From contig CM119268.1 of the NCBI GenBank assembly GCA_051294375.1, positions 18,306,005 to 18,370,004 of the forward strand: a stretch of DNA of 64,000 bases. The letters are read 5' to 3'. The position numbers and the translations under genes are program-made. Positions within the stretch are counted from its first letter, which is position 1. Each line of letters begins with the position of its first letter. This DNA is from Paraspadella gotoi (lineage: Eukaryota > Chaetognatha). The notes beneath the pieces were generated by a model that saw only the letters and a list, made by a program, of their open reading frames with translations, did no database searches and was not told where the DNA came from. Of this stretch, positions 21,416-33,152 are shown piece after piece.

Positions 21416-23634
21416 TATTCATTAAATTTAATAGTTTTTTGTTAATTTTCATAGATAAATCATTAAAATTTCAAAAAGTTGTATTAATAACCTTCATCTA
21501 ACTTTTTAAGTTCTATCAGAATCCGTTAAAAAAAAATTAAAATGTTTTAAAAACATTTTTTGACATTATATAGTATTCGGATAATATAAAATAGCTTCCA
21601 TGCGTATAACTATAAGAAATCTTAATTTTTTTTTATTTTCACGATATTTAATAAACACATTAACAATATTTATACCGGACTTCTGTTAGTTTGTAACCCG
21701 TTCCGCCTTAATATATATTATCATTCATAGAAAATAGACAATATGAGACATATATTCTATTAGTTAGGTATCCTTTTTTTCAGACGTTCGAATGAAGGTG
21801 GCCGACTTTACCGGCCCCTACTCTGGATTGATCTTAATTCTGGACGCGAGATACGACGAATATTTAGACTTCATGACCGAAGTTGGATTCAAGGTCATTG
21901 TCCATCATCCCAAGCACTTACCCAATCCGATCATTGAAGGTAAATAAATATTCTTTCTTTTCAGACTGACTGACCGACAACTAGATGGACAAATTGACTG
22001 ATTGAAACAGTGAAAATGAGACACATTAATTTAGATCCGAAGAGAGACGGATTTTGTACATTAGATTACCTAAAAATCCCTATCAGGATCATTCCTGGCG
22101 CCTGGTTCCGCCGTCTACATGGGCGTCCGCGAGAGGCGCTCCGAACGCGTTGACGTCCCTGGCCACCGCTGCGTTTCGAGAGAAAAGGGATCGGCGGCAT
22201 CGTCAGCGACGGAAGCGGCAGCGACTGCAGCTGCTGCGTCATCTTCGCAGTATTCTCAAAGCGAATGCATTCTTTCCGGATACACGGAGAGAGTGAAGCG
22301 TCGTTGCCGATGTTGGCCGAGACCCTTTTACCGGAAAGAGGCGAAAGGGCCATCACTGCCAATCTGCAATTCGTCGGTAAGAATCTGGCGCCATCTGACT
22401 TAATTGATTATTGTAAATTTTGTTTTTTTCAAATTTATTTTTTGTTCCGGTTATTTAATTTTTTTTCTCTCCTTCTAGGATTTGTCTCTTGCTTTCTCTA
22501 CTCTGAGCATTTTCCCTTTACTTTCTATAGAAATTTTATCTTCTGTCTGCACCCGCGAGATCTTCACTTGCATTGCTTTACATGTTTTAGTCTTAATAAA
22601 CCAGATGGCTGTACAAACAAAAGAGTATTATTAAAAACAAAAGTACATCCACCAGAGGTTTTAATATTTTTTTCTGAAACAAAAGAACAGTCCCATAAAT
22701 TTTTTTGTGTTTTTACCATATTTTACTAGAGGGCTTTACAAAGAAGAAAGCTTTTTTGTAAGACAAAGGACCCTCTTTTCCCTCCCCTCTTCCACCCCCC
22801 CAATACCTGTTCCCCCTTCCAGAACCCCTGCTACGAGTCTCTCCGTCTCTCCTTCGCCGACGCCTTGGCCGACATCGCCGCCGACGACGAGTGTCGCGTG
22901 ACCTGCGAATCCACGTGGTTCGACGTCGCGCGGTCGGAGACGAAGTGGCCGACGAAAGCGGCCGACGTGGGGGTGGAGATGGCGGAGGAGTGGCGGGCGA
23001 TGGGGAGGGACGTGGCCGACAATTTCGTCAAGGTGGAAAGGGGGATGTTAGAGGGAGAATGATCTAATTCTAAATCAGGGGATGTCGAATGAGTAACTAA
23101 TAAAATGTAATCCGAAAATATATAATTGATAAAAAAGTATTAAGTAACCAAAACTAGTGGAATGACTCTACTCTCTTTTCTTCTCTTTTTTCCTTCCCCA
23201 CTTTCACTCCTTTGTCCTTTTATTTCCCTTCTCTTTTTCAACTTATCATTTCCCTTTCCATTCATTTCTCTCCCTCTCCCTTCCACACCCCCCTCTCCTC
23301 TTCCCGTTCCTTCGCTTCCCATCTCCCAATCCCCTTCTCTTTCCCCCTCCCTCCCTATCTCCTCCCTTCCCATGTCCTCCCTTTTTCCCCTCCCCACTTC
23401 TCCTCTTTCTTTCCTCCCTACCCTCTTATTCAGCTCTACGTCTACTACGAATCCTCGGCCGTCGAAATCTTTCACGAATCTCGCGCCATCACAATGACGA
23501 GCTTCTTCAGCGAACTCGGCGGGATGCTGGGGCTGCTGCTGGGGGCGTCGCTGCTTTCGCTGGCCGACGGCCTCGAGTTTCTCGTCGAGATGGTCGAGAA
23601 GAAGAAAAAGACGCAGAAGATGGGGGCCAAATAA
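19861..23634 (+). CDS. Gene E: DEG/ENaC-family sodium channel subunit
   Basis: Six exons: 19861-20116, 20687-20980, 21784-21939, 22087-22376, 22823-23032 and 23434-23634, GT-AG with matching phases 1,1,1,0,0. From ATG 19900 the product has 455 residues. Seen in order: TM1 (about 10-30), the post-TM1 motif FPAVTICNLNP (51-61), TLGTCFTFN (near 160), GLILIL and GFKVIVHHP (near 184-214), the Cys-rich thumb (YSQSEC, then CRC), C-x3-C-x3-W with a following WP, and TM2 preceded by FFSELGGMLGLLLGASLLS. G426-A427-S428 is the G-x-S selectivity filter. The family forms trimeric amiloride-sensitive Na+ channels in the plasma membrane, gated by acid, peptides or force. The N-terminal HG gating motif is not seen; the first exon is open upstream of the ATG, so an earlier exon may exist. 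The ectodomain is short for the family. AATAAA at 23796. Confidence 0.93.
20300..20600. repeat. GC-rich insert in gene E intron 1, probably a mobile-element remnant
   Basis: About 300 bp of sequence unlike the AT-rich intron, beginning with a perfect 7-bp hairpin (gaggcgg...ccgcctc). There is no long frame and no second copy in the window. Confidence 0.35.
20687..20980 (+). CDS. Gene E exon 2: ectodomain, CFTFN motif
   Basis: After a good acceptor (ccactgcag) it encodes finger/palm sequence with IVECVFNGSPC and GTCFTFNA, both typical of DEG/ENaC. Donor phase 1. Confidence 0.92.
21348..21414. repeat. (ATC)n microsatellite in gene E intron 2
   Basis: A pure trinucleotide run of about 22 units. 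Confidence 0.97.
21784..21939 (+). CDS. Gene E exon 3: GLILIL and GFKVIVHHP
   Basis: Fifty-two codons with the beta-strand motifs that follow the CFTFN segment in the family. Phases 1 and 1. Confidence 0.93.
22087..22376 (+). CDS. Gene E exon 4: cysteine-rich ectodomain with Ala/Ser-rich insertion
   Basis: It begins with FLAPGSAVYMGV and contains an Ala/Ser-rich stretch that is probably a lineage-specific loop, then YSQSECILSGY and CRCWPRPF. Ends TCG|gtaaga, phase 0. Confidence 0.88.
22823..23032 (+). CDS. Gene E exon 5: C-x3-C-x3-W region
   Basis: Seventy codons: NPCYESL, CRVTCESTWFDV and SETKWP, matching the pre-TM2 part of the family. Donor AAG|gtggaa is weak; the frame runs on to a stop at 23062 if unspliced. 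Confidence 0.87.
23434..23634 (+). CDS. Gene E exon 6: TM2 with G-A-S filter, C-terminus
   Basis: After ttattcag: LYVYYESSAVEIF, then SELGGMLGLLLGASLLSLAD. A short Lys-rich cytosolic tail ends at TAA. Confidence 0.94.
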   Translation, partial: LYVYYESSAVEIFHESRAITMTSFFSELGGMLGLLLGASLLSLADGLEFLVEMVEKKKKTQKMGAK

Positions 23635-23795
23635 AGGAGATAGGCCAAGGATGAAGACTATGGCATGAGACCATTTGTTGAAGCCATGTTGAAGGACATA
23701 GGCTGAGGACATTCTTTGAGGCCGTTGGTGAAGGACATGGGCTGAGGACTAGAGTTAAAAGCAATGTTTATCTTTAAACTCAAAGGAAATGTTAA

Positions 23796-23801
23796 AATAA
23801 A
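23796..23801 (+). promoter_or_regulatory. Putative polyadenylation signal of gene E
   Basis: AATAAA 160 nt after the stop. Confidence 0.5.
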
Positions 23802-24429
23802 CGGACTTTTTTAGGGATTTGCTCAGTTGTTGTTGTTGAGGCTGTGTGTATGTCTATCTATCTCAATTCAGTAATTCCAAATTCTGCACGTACCTTCGTA
23901 GAGTTAATTATGTTGAGTTGTTTCTTTTTTGTGATGGAAATATAATTTTTCTTCGTTAATATTTTTTTCTTTCAAAGCAGCAAAAAAAAAAGGTTTCGCT
24001 ATTTGTTTTTATAACTGGATAATACATCTTGATCAAGGCGGTCGGCACGCCTCGCTCGCGTCGTTTATTAATGCTTTCATAGTCTCTTCTCCCGTAGACT
24101 TTGTTTACTCATCGTTGTTTACGCTGGCGTCGTCGTCGTCGTCAGCCTCGTTTCCAATCGCGAAAATCCAAACAAAAACAAAAGGAAAACGAATTTCTTC
24201 GTCGACGGAAGAAGATCCGAGGGGAAATCACCAGGAAACGAAAAGGAAAACAAAGAAAAACGAATAAACAAAAAAGGAAGGAATTAAAAGGAGAAGCTAA
24301 TGAAAAAGAAAGAAAGGAATGAGGGGAAAAAAATGAGAAAAAGAAAGAAAAAAATGAGAAAAAGAAAAAAAATCCCAAAGATTTCCATTTGTGATGACTT
24401 AACTGAATCTTTGTGAAACCCATCGAAGA

Positions 24430-24463
24430 CAGAGAGAGAGAGCTAAAGTAGAAGAGAGAGAGA

Positions 24464-24550
<87 letters not shown>
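24430..24550. repeat. (GA)n microsatellite
   Basis: About 120 bp, with occasional AGA interruptions. Confidence 0.96.
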
Positions 24551-24816
24551 CTCTCAACAGCCGCGCTGCCGCCGCCACTCCGCCCTATTCACCGAAGCGG
24601 AAGCAGGTGTCTCGTTTTCACATCGAGAATCGCTTTTGATAAAGAAGTTTAGCGAAAATACTAGTGGCAGAGACGAAAGAGAAAAAGAGAGGAAAAAAAA
24701 AGAAAAAAAAGAAAGGTTTTTGCCATCTGTAGTGGAGGGAAAGGAAAGAGCAGAGAAGGTGATTGGGAAGAAACGAAAAGGAAGACGAATAAGAATTAGA
24801 AAAGAGGAAATAACTA

Positions 24817-24818
<2 letters not shown>

Positions 24819-24875
<57 letters not shown>

Positions 24876-24887
24876 TAATAATAATAA
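24819..24887. repeat. (TAA)n microsatellite
   Basis: About 23 AAT units. Confidence 0.96.
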
Positions 24888-25596
24888 TAAAAATAATGAT
24901 AATAATACATATATAAGAATAGATAAAAAATTAAAGGAAATATTTAGCTTGAGTATGAAAAAAGATGGAAGGAATGAAAATGAAAAGAAAAAAATATGTT
25001 AAATTAGAGATAGTGTATTGAGTTTAAAGGACAAATGACGTTATATATTGTGCAAAATATGTTGAAGTATAGTGAATCAAAAAAACAGGAACGGGGAGAA
25101 GGACTACGCAAGTGCGAAGTTCAGAAACTTTACGAGATGAGAAAACTGGGATGAGAGAAAAAATGGAAAACATAATTAATCATTTAAAACTAAAACGAGG
25201 AGGAGAAAAATACTTAAAAATAAAAATAAAAATGAAGGTGAGCTAAGCAATATGGAATAAAGGTAGTAGTGGATAAAAAGATTTTTAAGTAAAGTTAATT
25301 GTAACCGATAAGGTGCTTTTTAGACAATCAATCCTAATCGTTCATAAGTATTCAACTGAAATAGTTTTTCCTAATTTTGAATACACGTATATTTTTTTAC
25401 CTTGGCGAGAAATTTTTTTACATTAAACTAAATTTGATGAAAAGAAGAAAAATGTAAGAAAAAAGGTTTGGCTTAAGAATGGCAAAAACACATTCGTTAC
25501 TTTATTCGCTACAGAATCATGAGAACCCTGACGATGTAACCAAAGAAACTGACAATGTATTTCGTTTAAAATGTCACAAGGATTTGTACTTTATTT

Positions 25597-25598
25597 CT

Positions 25599-25632
<34 letters not shown>

Positions 25633-25654
25633 TCTCTTTCTCTCTCTCCTCTCG

Positions 25655-25699
<45 letters not shown>

Positions 25700-25800
25700 C
25701 CCGGCTCCTTTTTTTGAAATTCACACATTTCTTCCTGTTCGAAGTTCTCGGTTTTTTCCGAATTCATCTCGGGATTTTCTCTCTTCTGCATTTGAAATTT

Positions 25801-25852
<52 letters not shown>
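25597..25852. repeat. Two (CT)n tracts
   Basis: Runs at 25597-25692 and 25802-25852 separated by unique sequence. Confidence 0.95.
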
Positions 25853-25854
<2 letters not shown>

Positions 25855-26379
25855 CTTTAGCTTTTTGAAAGCCTGGAAAGACTTAGCAAATTGGTTTTCC
25901 TTCTCATCCACGATTTTAATTCCTTATTCCATTTTCGCCGATTTTTTTGCCCTCAGCAAAAATTGAAGAAAGAAAATTAAAAAAAGAAAAATTCACTAAG
26001 TCTTAGTAACTATAATCTTAATTTGAAATATTAAATTAGTTTAGTGGATGAAAATTAATTTTCTACTTTTCGTTGTTCATGGTGTTGTTGTTTTCTTTTT
26101 AACGTAAAGAATTTTCGTCGTCATTGTTTTTCTTTTTAATCGACTTGTCAACAGATACATAAAATTGTCATTTAAAGGTTGTTACTTAAGTAACAGGAAA
26201 TATTCAATAGTTTCGTGATAGAATAAATTTATCAATTAAATGACAACGTATAAAATAATTGTAGTTAACATCGATAATAAAATCATAACTTACGAAATAA
26301 AAACGAAAACCAAAATTTGGTCAGAGATTTTTTTAAGACGTAATTCCCAAAAACTAAATTGAGGTAATTTTTCTTCTCT

Positions 26380-26439
<60 letters not shown>

Positions 26440-27016
26440 ACCTGCCCCATCCTTCATTCACTTCCGAGGTTTTAAATTTGAAATACGTCCATATTTTTTT
26501 CCCTTTTTAATCCCAAGAGGGAAATTTTGAAGCTGCGGTGGAGAAATCGGTTTTTCTCTCCGAAAAGCTTGTATAAATCCAGGGACAGACAAACGGCCAA
26601 AAAGACAGAGAGACGGGACAGCGAGATTGGAAGACGGGGACAGTGAGTGCCGCAAAATATTTTTTTTTTTAGAATCTCGAATTAAACAAAATTCATTTTA
26701 AGTTTAAATGGAATAACAGTAAAAGTGAGCGAGTGGACCGAAAAGAGGGAGAGCGAGTCAGAGAGCTAGACTGAGAGAAATCAAGAGAGCGAGGCTTTGA
26801 GATTTATATACCCCTAGAGCGAGGCCAAGAGCGAGTGAGCGAGAGCAAAGCCCTGGATAGCACCCGTTGTTATGATTGCTTGAGCAGAAAATCAATTTCC
26901 TCCCAACGAAAACAAAAGCTTCAAAAAAGTTGAGAGAAAAAAACTCGAGAGATTTTTATGAGAAAAGAGGAAAATTGCTTCTGTCCGGAGAGAAAAGGGA
27001 GAGAAGATAAAAGGGC

Positions 27017-27094
<78 letters not shown>

Positions 27095-28644
27095 GGAAGA
27101 AATGACCTTTAACGCTCGAAAACATTTTTTCTCCTTTGAGGAGGAATTCCGCCAACGGTAAATGGGGTCATGGAACCGAATAATTGGGCAGCGATTGAAA
27201 AACAGGATTTTCCATCAAAATCTTCATTCAAAATCATGATATGTATGTATGTTGTGGTTATTATCGCACATCTTAAAACTACAACTATAAGTTCAGAATT
27301 AGTGTGATTAGGAAAAATTGTCATTCAAATCAACTTGAAAATAGGCTAAAATGAAGTACAGATTCAAAAAGCTGAGCTCCTGGCGATTCCAAAAATGTAT
27401 TCACTTTAAACATTTGATTCATTCACCGCCATTTTATATCGGTTTTAATTATAATATAAAATAAAAGAAACCTATCCGAAGAGTTGCAGGTCAAACGAAA
27501 AGGCCTAATCAATCTGATATTTTTTATGAATTTTTTATTAGTGAATTAGAAAAATATAATAGAGACATTTCTAAATTTCAACTTGTATCCTTGAAAATGA
27601 AACGTTTTTAAACTTTAACTCTGAATTCTTTCTAACTGGAACACGTTTATCGAAATGACTCTATTACATTTTTACAAATGTTTTTAAGATTGCTAATCAA
27701 ATTTTTAAATCAATACTATTGCAATTGTTTAGGGTGCAACTCTTTAGATTCAGTGTGGATCGAATTTCTTTACTGTCTATTTAACTAAAGATTTTGTTCA
27801 AGACTGGAAAACCAAATTTGCCTTTACCGTGTTTTAACTTCTTACCTAGAATTTTTTAACGACCAGATTGAAAAACAAATCTTTAAACAATGTGCTTACC
27901 CATTTAACTTGACAATTTTGTTATTTACTGATTTAAAAAAAATTTTTAAACATATTTACATATAAGTAAAACAATTTTTTTTGGTGATTACTGGTGATTA
28001 CGATGTATTTCTCGATGTATTAGCTTTAATAAATCAAAGATTACGCATTGTTAAGTTGAATGACCTTTCCTCTTAAAATGATTAAAGTGCTAATTTGTGC
28101 CATGAAGTAAAAATAAATTTGGTAAAACTAACCTTTATATTTATAAATTTTGATATGTTATTGAAAATAATTCTCTTTTTAGCAAGATTTTAAAACAAGT
28201 ATTTCGACAAATTTATATTAATTTCTGATAACTCTATAATTTTGTTAGCCAAAATTGAGAGTGTTTTCCTATGGTTTCATAATTACAAAGTGACATTAAA
28301 TAGCAACAATATGTTTTTTTACAATACCTTTAAACTATTACACCAAATTTTTTGGATCTTTTTAACTTTTAAAATTTAAGTCGCTTTTGTCACTTTTCGT
28401 CCCTAATTCCCGTTTTTTTCTTCTTTCTTCTTTTCAGTCGAAAAAACTCGTTAAATCGGGGAAAATCTTGCGCGGGATCTTTTTTCTTTTTCTTCCTCTT
28501 TTTGTGAACTCAATTCACTTTATCGACTAAGGAAGAAGAAAAAGAAAAAGGAGAAAAATAAAGGAAAAAGTAAGGAGGGAGGGAATAAAAGGAATCGAAG
28601 AAATATGAGAAAAAAGTCAGGCGTTGAGCGAAAAGAGAGAGATG

Positions 28645-28702
<58 letters not shown>

Positions 28703-28769
28703 AGATATAAATCCAACGGGGGAGCGATTAGAAAGAAAACTTTTGTTACCCTTTTTTTTCACAATTTAT

Positions 28770-28815
28770 TTTCGGTTTTGAGTCGATCTGCTTTCAGCAG
28801 ATCCCGACTCTATAA
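28770..28815 (+). repeat. Dispersed repeat R1, left end (interrupted copy)
   Basis: It carries the palindromic atctgctttcagcagat followed by cccgactctataa, as in the copies at 51725 and 53260. The copy is split here by the fold-back element and resumes at 30889. Confidence 0.8.
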
Positions 28816-30888
28816 TAGACCTTGCCCAATATGAAAAGTTTTGAAATCAAAAAACGAGTATTGTGTAAAAGGTGCCCCATACATCATATGGAATTTTTTG
28901 AACATTTTTTTTCAAAAAAAAATTTACAGTAAAATGCTGGCAACTTTGAAAAAAATGAAAAAAATGAAAAAATGGACTTTTTGCTAAATATCTTCTAAAG
29001 AGCTTTATTGCTAGAGGGACGAAACCTAAACTATCTTGAGAGTGGAAAAAATTGACTATGTTACATACCTCGCATTATAAATTTAAGTTAGTTTTTACTA
29101 AGGAAAATTTTTTTAAAACCTATTGTTTTGGTCAATTTTTGATAAAATTTTTAAAAAATGATATTTTTAACAATGTTCGTAAAATATTTTGTAAAGAAAA
29201 TTGATGGCGAATTGAATAAAGAAATAATTGCCTTTGTTTTGCTGAAAGAATTTTTAAAAAAGGATTATCGGTTAAAGAGTTATAATTTTTTTAAATTTAA
29301 AAAAAAATCAGCTTTTCTTAATAATGTATTTTTATTTAATAGGTTTGAACTAAGCTAAAGGGAAAAGGGAATGCACTTTTTTCAGAGTAAATAAAAAAAT
29401 TAGTAAATTCTCATTTGACAATGGGTAACTTTAATATTTTGTCTCACCAGGTCATTAAAGTTTTTTTTAAATTTTTATCATTTTATAATGGATTATGACT
29501 TTTAAATAAGGTAGTTTTTTTCTTTTTTTTCTAATATAAAAGAAAAAGAAAAATTGACAAAAGCGATTAAATGCATTAAAAATTGATATAAAATGAGACA
29601 AGAGTAAAATTAATGAAAGTTAAAAAACTGAGAAAAGTTGCTTGCTGCTTGCCGGTCGAGAAAAAAAAGGTTTAGTGCCAAGAAAGAAAAACTAGTTATT
29701 CTATTTTTTTGTTATCTATTAATGATTTATAGTTAATTAATTAAGTCTATTGTAAATAGTTGATTTAGTTTTAAAATATAATTATTAATTCATCGTCTTT
29801 GATTTTTTATTCATTTCATATCTTGTATAGTTGATGAATTTATCAACAAGTCGGATTCTATTTCTTAGAAATTTATCAAGCAGAGCTTAATATATTTTTC
29901 CAAGTCTTTTACAACTTTTGGATTAAGTGCATAATATATTTAACACAATAATATATATTCAACTCAGTTCATGGAGAACTAGGCTTAACAAGGTTAATTT
30001 AGGAAAAAAATAGGCAATAACTAGTTTTTTTTCTTGGCACTCTAGATGGGGACTTTTTTTTCTCGCATCGCGTGTAAGCGGCGAGCGAAGCAACTCTTCT
30101 CTCAGTTGCTTGTTTTAGTCTGCATTTTATTATATTTTTAATCATTTAATGGCTTTTCGTCAATTTTTCTTTTTCTTTTATATAGAAAGAAAAAGCAAAA
30201 AAACTACCTAGTGTTTAAAAAGTCAAAATTCGATGTTATAAAATGATAGAAAATTTAAAAAAAGACTTTAATGACCTGGTGAGAGACAGTAATATTAACA
30301 GGTAGCGATGTACCACATTTGCTGTCAAATTCAGGAATTTACTTTCTTTTTTATTTAGCTCTGAAAAAGTGCATTCCCTTTTTCCCTTCTAGCTTAGTCT
30401 TCAACCTATTAATAAAAAATTATTATTAAGGAAAAGTGATTTTTTTAATTTAAAAAAATTATAGATACGCATTAACCGTATCTTTTTTAAAATTTCTTTC
30501 AGCAGAACAATGAATATTTCTTTACTTCAATTTCGCCACTACATTCTTTTTTAACAAAATACTGTTTCGAGGCAAACATTGTTTTAGAAATAGCCATGAT
30601 TATTTTCTATAATAACTCTTTATCTAAAACACTTGACCCTAAAATCTAATAGGTTTTTAAAAAAAAAAATCTTTCCTTAGTTAAAAAAACTAAGCCTTCA
30701 ATTTATTAATGCGTCATGGCGTACTGTAACCATAGTCTATTTTTCGTGCCACCTCTAGGCGAGAGGAATAGGTTTTAGGTTTCGTCCCTCTAGCTCAATC
30801 AAAAAGCTTTTAAACTGATAGTTTTATTCAAAAAAGCTCCATTTTTTACCATTTTTTTTAAATTTTTTTTCATATATGGCAAGGTCTA
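28816..30888. mobile_element. Fold-back (long inverted repeat) DNA element with 8-bp target duplication
   Basis: The ends are tagaccttgcc and ggcaaggtcta. The flanking 8-bp direct repeat CTCTATAA lies at 28808-28815 and 30889-30896. The two halves are diverged reverse complements almost to the centre: left arm about 28816-29712, right arm about 30001-30888, spacer about 290 bp. Matching blocks include ctaaagggaaaagggaatgc, ctcaccaggtcattaaag and ctagagggacgaaacct. An 8-bp duplication of n-T-n4-A-n form fits hAT-type transposition, but the tips do not match the hAT consensus well. No transposase frame is present, so it is non-autonomous. Confidence 0.85.
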
Positions 30889-31560
30889 CTCTATAATTTA
30901 TTTTGTCGGTCCGTCGGTCCCACTCCTAAATCTTGTCGGTAAATCATTTTTATCACATCAGAACATCATATTATGATAAATTAAGCCAAAAAAATTATTT
31001 CCGTCCATCCGTCCGTCTCATTCATTAAACTCCAATTACTCGTGATTGGATGGATGGATTGGAATGAAATTTTGACTTGAAATTTTGTATGCTGGCAGGA
31101 AAGTGTGTGATTGAGCTGGATATGAAGTTTCAATGGAATCATACGAGTGGAAATGAGTTTAAAAGGAAAAAACATAAGTTACATTAACTTAAATATTTTT
31201 ACAAATTTTAACCCATAAAAACTCAAATTAATCATATTTAGATAGAGAAATTGAGATGAAATTTGGTGTGTGGGTAAAAAAGTGTGTAATGAAGCTGGAA
31301 ATAAAGTTTTGATGGAATTGTGCTAGTGAAAATAAGTTAAATGGAAAAAATGTAAGTCACATTTACTTGAATATTGTTACTAATTTTAACCCATAATTAC
31401 TCAAATTATTCATAATTGAATGGATATAGGAAAGTGGGTAGGAAAGTGTGTGGTTGAGCAGAATATGAAGTTTCGATAGAATCGAAGAGTGGAAAGGAGT
31501 TTGCATGAAAAAAAACCAAAGTCAAATTGACTTGATTTTTTATTATTTATGCTTACTCAT
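30889..31560 (+). repeat. Dispersed repeat R1, right part with three ~180-bp tandem units
   Basis: It resumes R1 after the insertion (ttttgtcggtccgtcggtcc). Three imperfect units starting near 31034, 31209 and 31396 each contain gtgggtaggaaagtgtgtg-like and gatatgaagtttcgatgg-like words. Confidence 0.8.
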
Positions 31561-31579
31561 GAATGTTTTAATTAATAAA

Positions 31580-31868
31580 TTAAAAATGATGCAATTTAAA
31601 AAAATGATGCAAGTTAAAAAAAATAGGCATATTGAAAAAATGATGCAAGTTGAAAGAATGATGCAAGTTATAAAAAGATGCAAGTTAAAAAAATTATGTG
31701 AGTTAAAAAATTATGCAAGTTAAAAAATTATGCATTTTAAAAAAATAGTGCAAGTTGAAAAATGATGCGAGTTGAAAATGATGCAAGTTGAAAAAATGAT
31801 ACAAATAAAAAAATTATGCAAGTTAAAAATATGGTGTGAGTTGAAAAAACGATGCCAGTTGAAAAAAT
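31580..31868 (+). repeat. Minisatellite, unit about 15-20 bp (atgatgcaagttaaaaaa)
   Basis: About fifteen degenerate units with varying A-run length. The reverse complement of the same unit occurs at 55260-55325, again beside R1-type units. Confidence 0.85.
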
Positions 31869-31869
31869 T

Positions 31870-32600
31870 TGCATGTACATATTATTGGCGTAGCTCACGG
31901 TTTTATGTATGGTAGCAATGCGTTGTTCTGATCAGTTTAGAATCACAAATTGAAATAATTATCGTGATTTTCATCTGATTACTGATTACCGCTTTATTAT
32001 CGTAGCAGATCCGACATTGTTTGCTCAAACTTGTTTATTAACAAGAAAATTTATTCGCAAATAAAACTAAACGGTTTGCCTTAAAGTCATAACATGTAGT
32101 AGTAGAAAGATAAATTAAATAATTATTTTCATTATGTAGGGACAGTGCACAGACGAATAATATTTAATGTTTTGGCATATATTTTGTCTTATTTTTGAAG
32201 TCATAATTTTTTTTATTCTTTTATCCACTGATGTCAAATTAGAAAATATTATTTGTTTAAATGTTGATAACACCAGTTAGAAATTTCAGGTAGGTTAAGG
32301 TTAAGTTAAGTTAAAAAAAGTAAACACAGTTTAGCTTTCGTTTTCCTATAAAGATAAAGTATCGAAACGTCGGCGTCGATTCAAATAAAAATGATGCGAT
32401 GTAACGATAAGGCGCCCCGACCATCATTACCCGCCGCGTCGAAAGAGACTCATCAATCTTTGCCCAAAAGGTTGGCTTCTCTTACTCTTACCCTTTTCTT
32501 CCTTTTTCAAATTGATTCTCGTTCACCTCTTCTTTTCTTTACTTCCCTTTTTCCTTTATTTTCACTTTTTACTTTATTCAAATCCTCTCTTCCCTATGAC
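31870..32600. other. AT-rich stretch with an R1 end and a small GC-rich patch
   Basis: The R1 right end in minus orientation lies at 32000-32040. At 32385-32480 a GC-rich in-frame segment (MMRCNDKAPRPSLPA) could be a first exon, but no donor supports it. Confidence 0.5.
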
Positions 32601-32603
32601 TCC

Positions 32604-32780
32604 TTTTCTCTCTCTCTGTCTCTCTCTTTTTCTCTCTCTCTCTCTTTCTCTCNNNNNNNNNNNNNNNNNNNNNNNNNCTCTCTCTCTCTTTTTTCAGCTC
32701 CAAATCCTCTTTTCGCTCCCCCGTGCGCCACGGCAGCGGCCCAATTTCCATTATTCTCTTTCATTTTCAGGTGAAGAGGA

Positions 32781-32845
<65 letters not shown>

Positions 32846-32910
32846 AGAGAGAGAGAGAGAGAAGAGAGAGATAGAGAGAAAGAAAGAGAGAGGAGAGAGA
32901 GAGAGATGAA
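32604..32910. repeat. (CT)n and (GA)n tracts around a 25-N gap
   Basis: CT-rich sequence surrounds Ns at 32653-32677, and GA-rich sequence lies at 32778-32910. The gap sits inside the low-complexity tract. Confidence 0.9.
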
Positions 32911-33018
32911 AGAGAAAGAGAAGAAAGGTAGACTCGTAAAATTTCCCCAAATCATAAGGAAATCATAAAAAGAGTACACAATGAGTACCCAGTCGGTACG
33001 TAAGGAAAAAAAAATAAA

Positions 33019-33117
33019 AAATTTGGGAATGGTTGGGGCTACTTGGCAGGGGTTTAAAAGGGGGATTTGCTTTATTGCGTACTCGTTGCGTACTCGTTGC
33101 GTACTCGTTGTGTAAAC
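33019..33117 (+). repeat. Left flanking direct repeat of the 67-bp array
   Basis: It contains aatttgggaatggttgg, ggcaggggttta and three gcgtactcgtt words; matched at 36366-36474 in the same orientation. Confidence 0.8.
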
Positions 33118-33152
33118 ATTTTGTACTCGTTAATATAAGATCAGTAAGCAAG

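Larger units (their letters stand above)
23802..28769. other. Gene-poor region rich in (GA)n and (CT)n tracts
   Basis: I see no supportable gene. Long GA or CT runs lie at 24430-24550, 25597-25692, 25802-25852, 26383-26438, 27018-27089 and 28637-28698, and (TAA)n at 24819-24887. A small GC-rich patch at 24555-24605 could be a lone exon but has no clear splice partners. Confidence 0.7.

Noticed and set aside
29158-29358. 66-residue frame in the fold-back element
   Set aside because: AT-rich, lies within an inverted arm, and has no transposase features.
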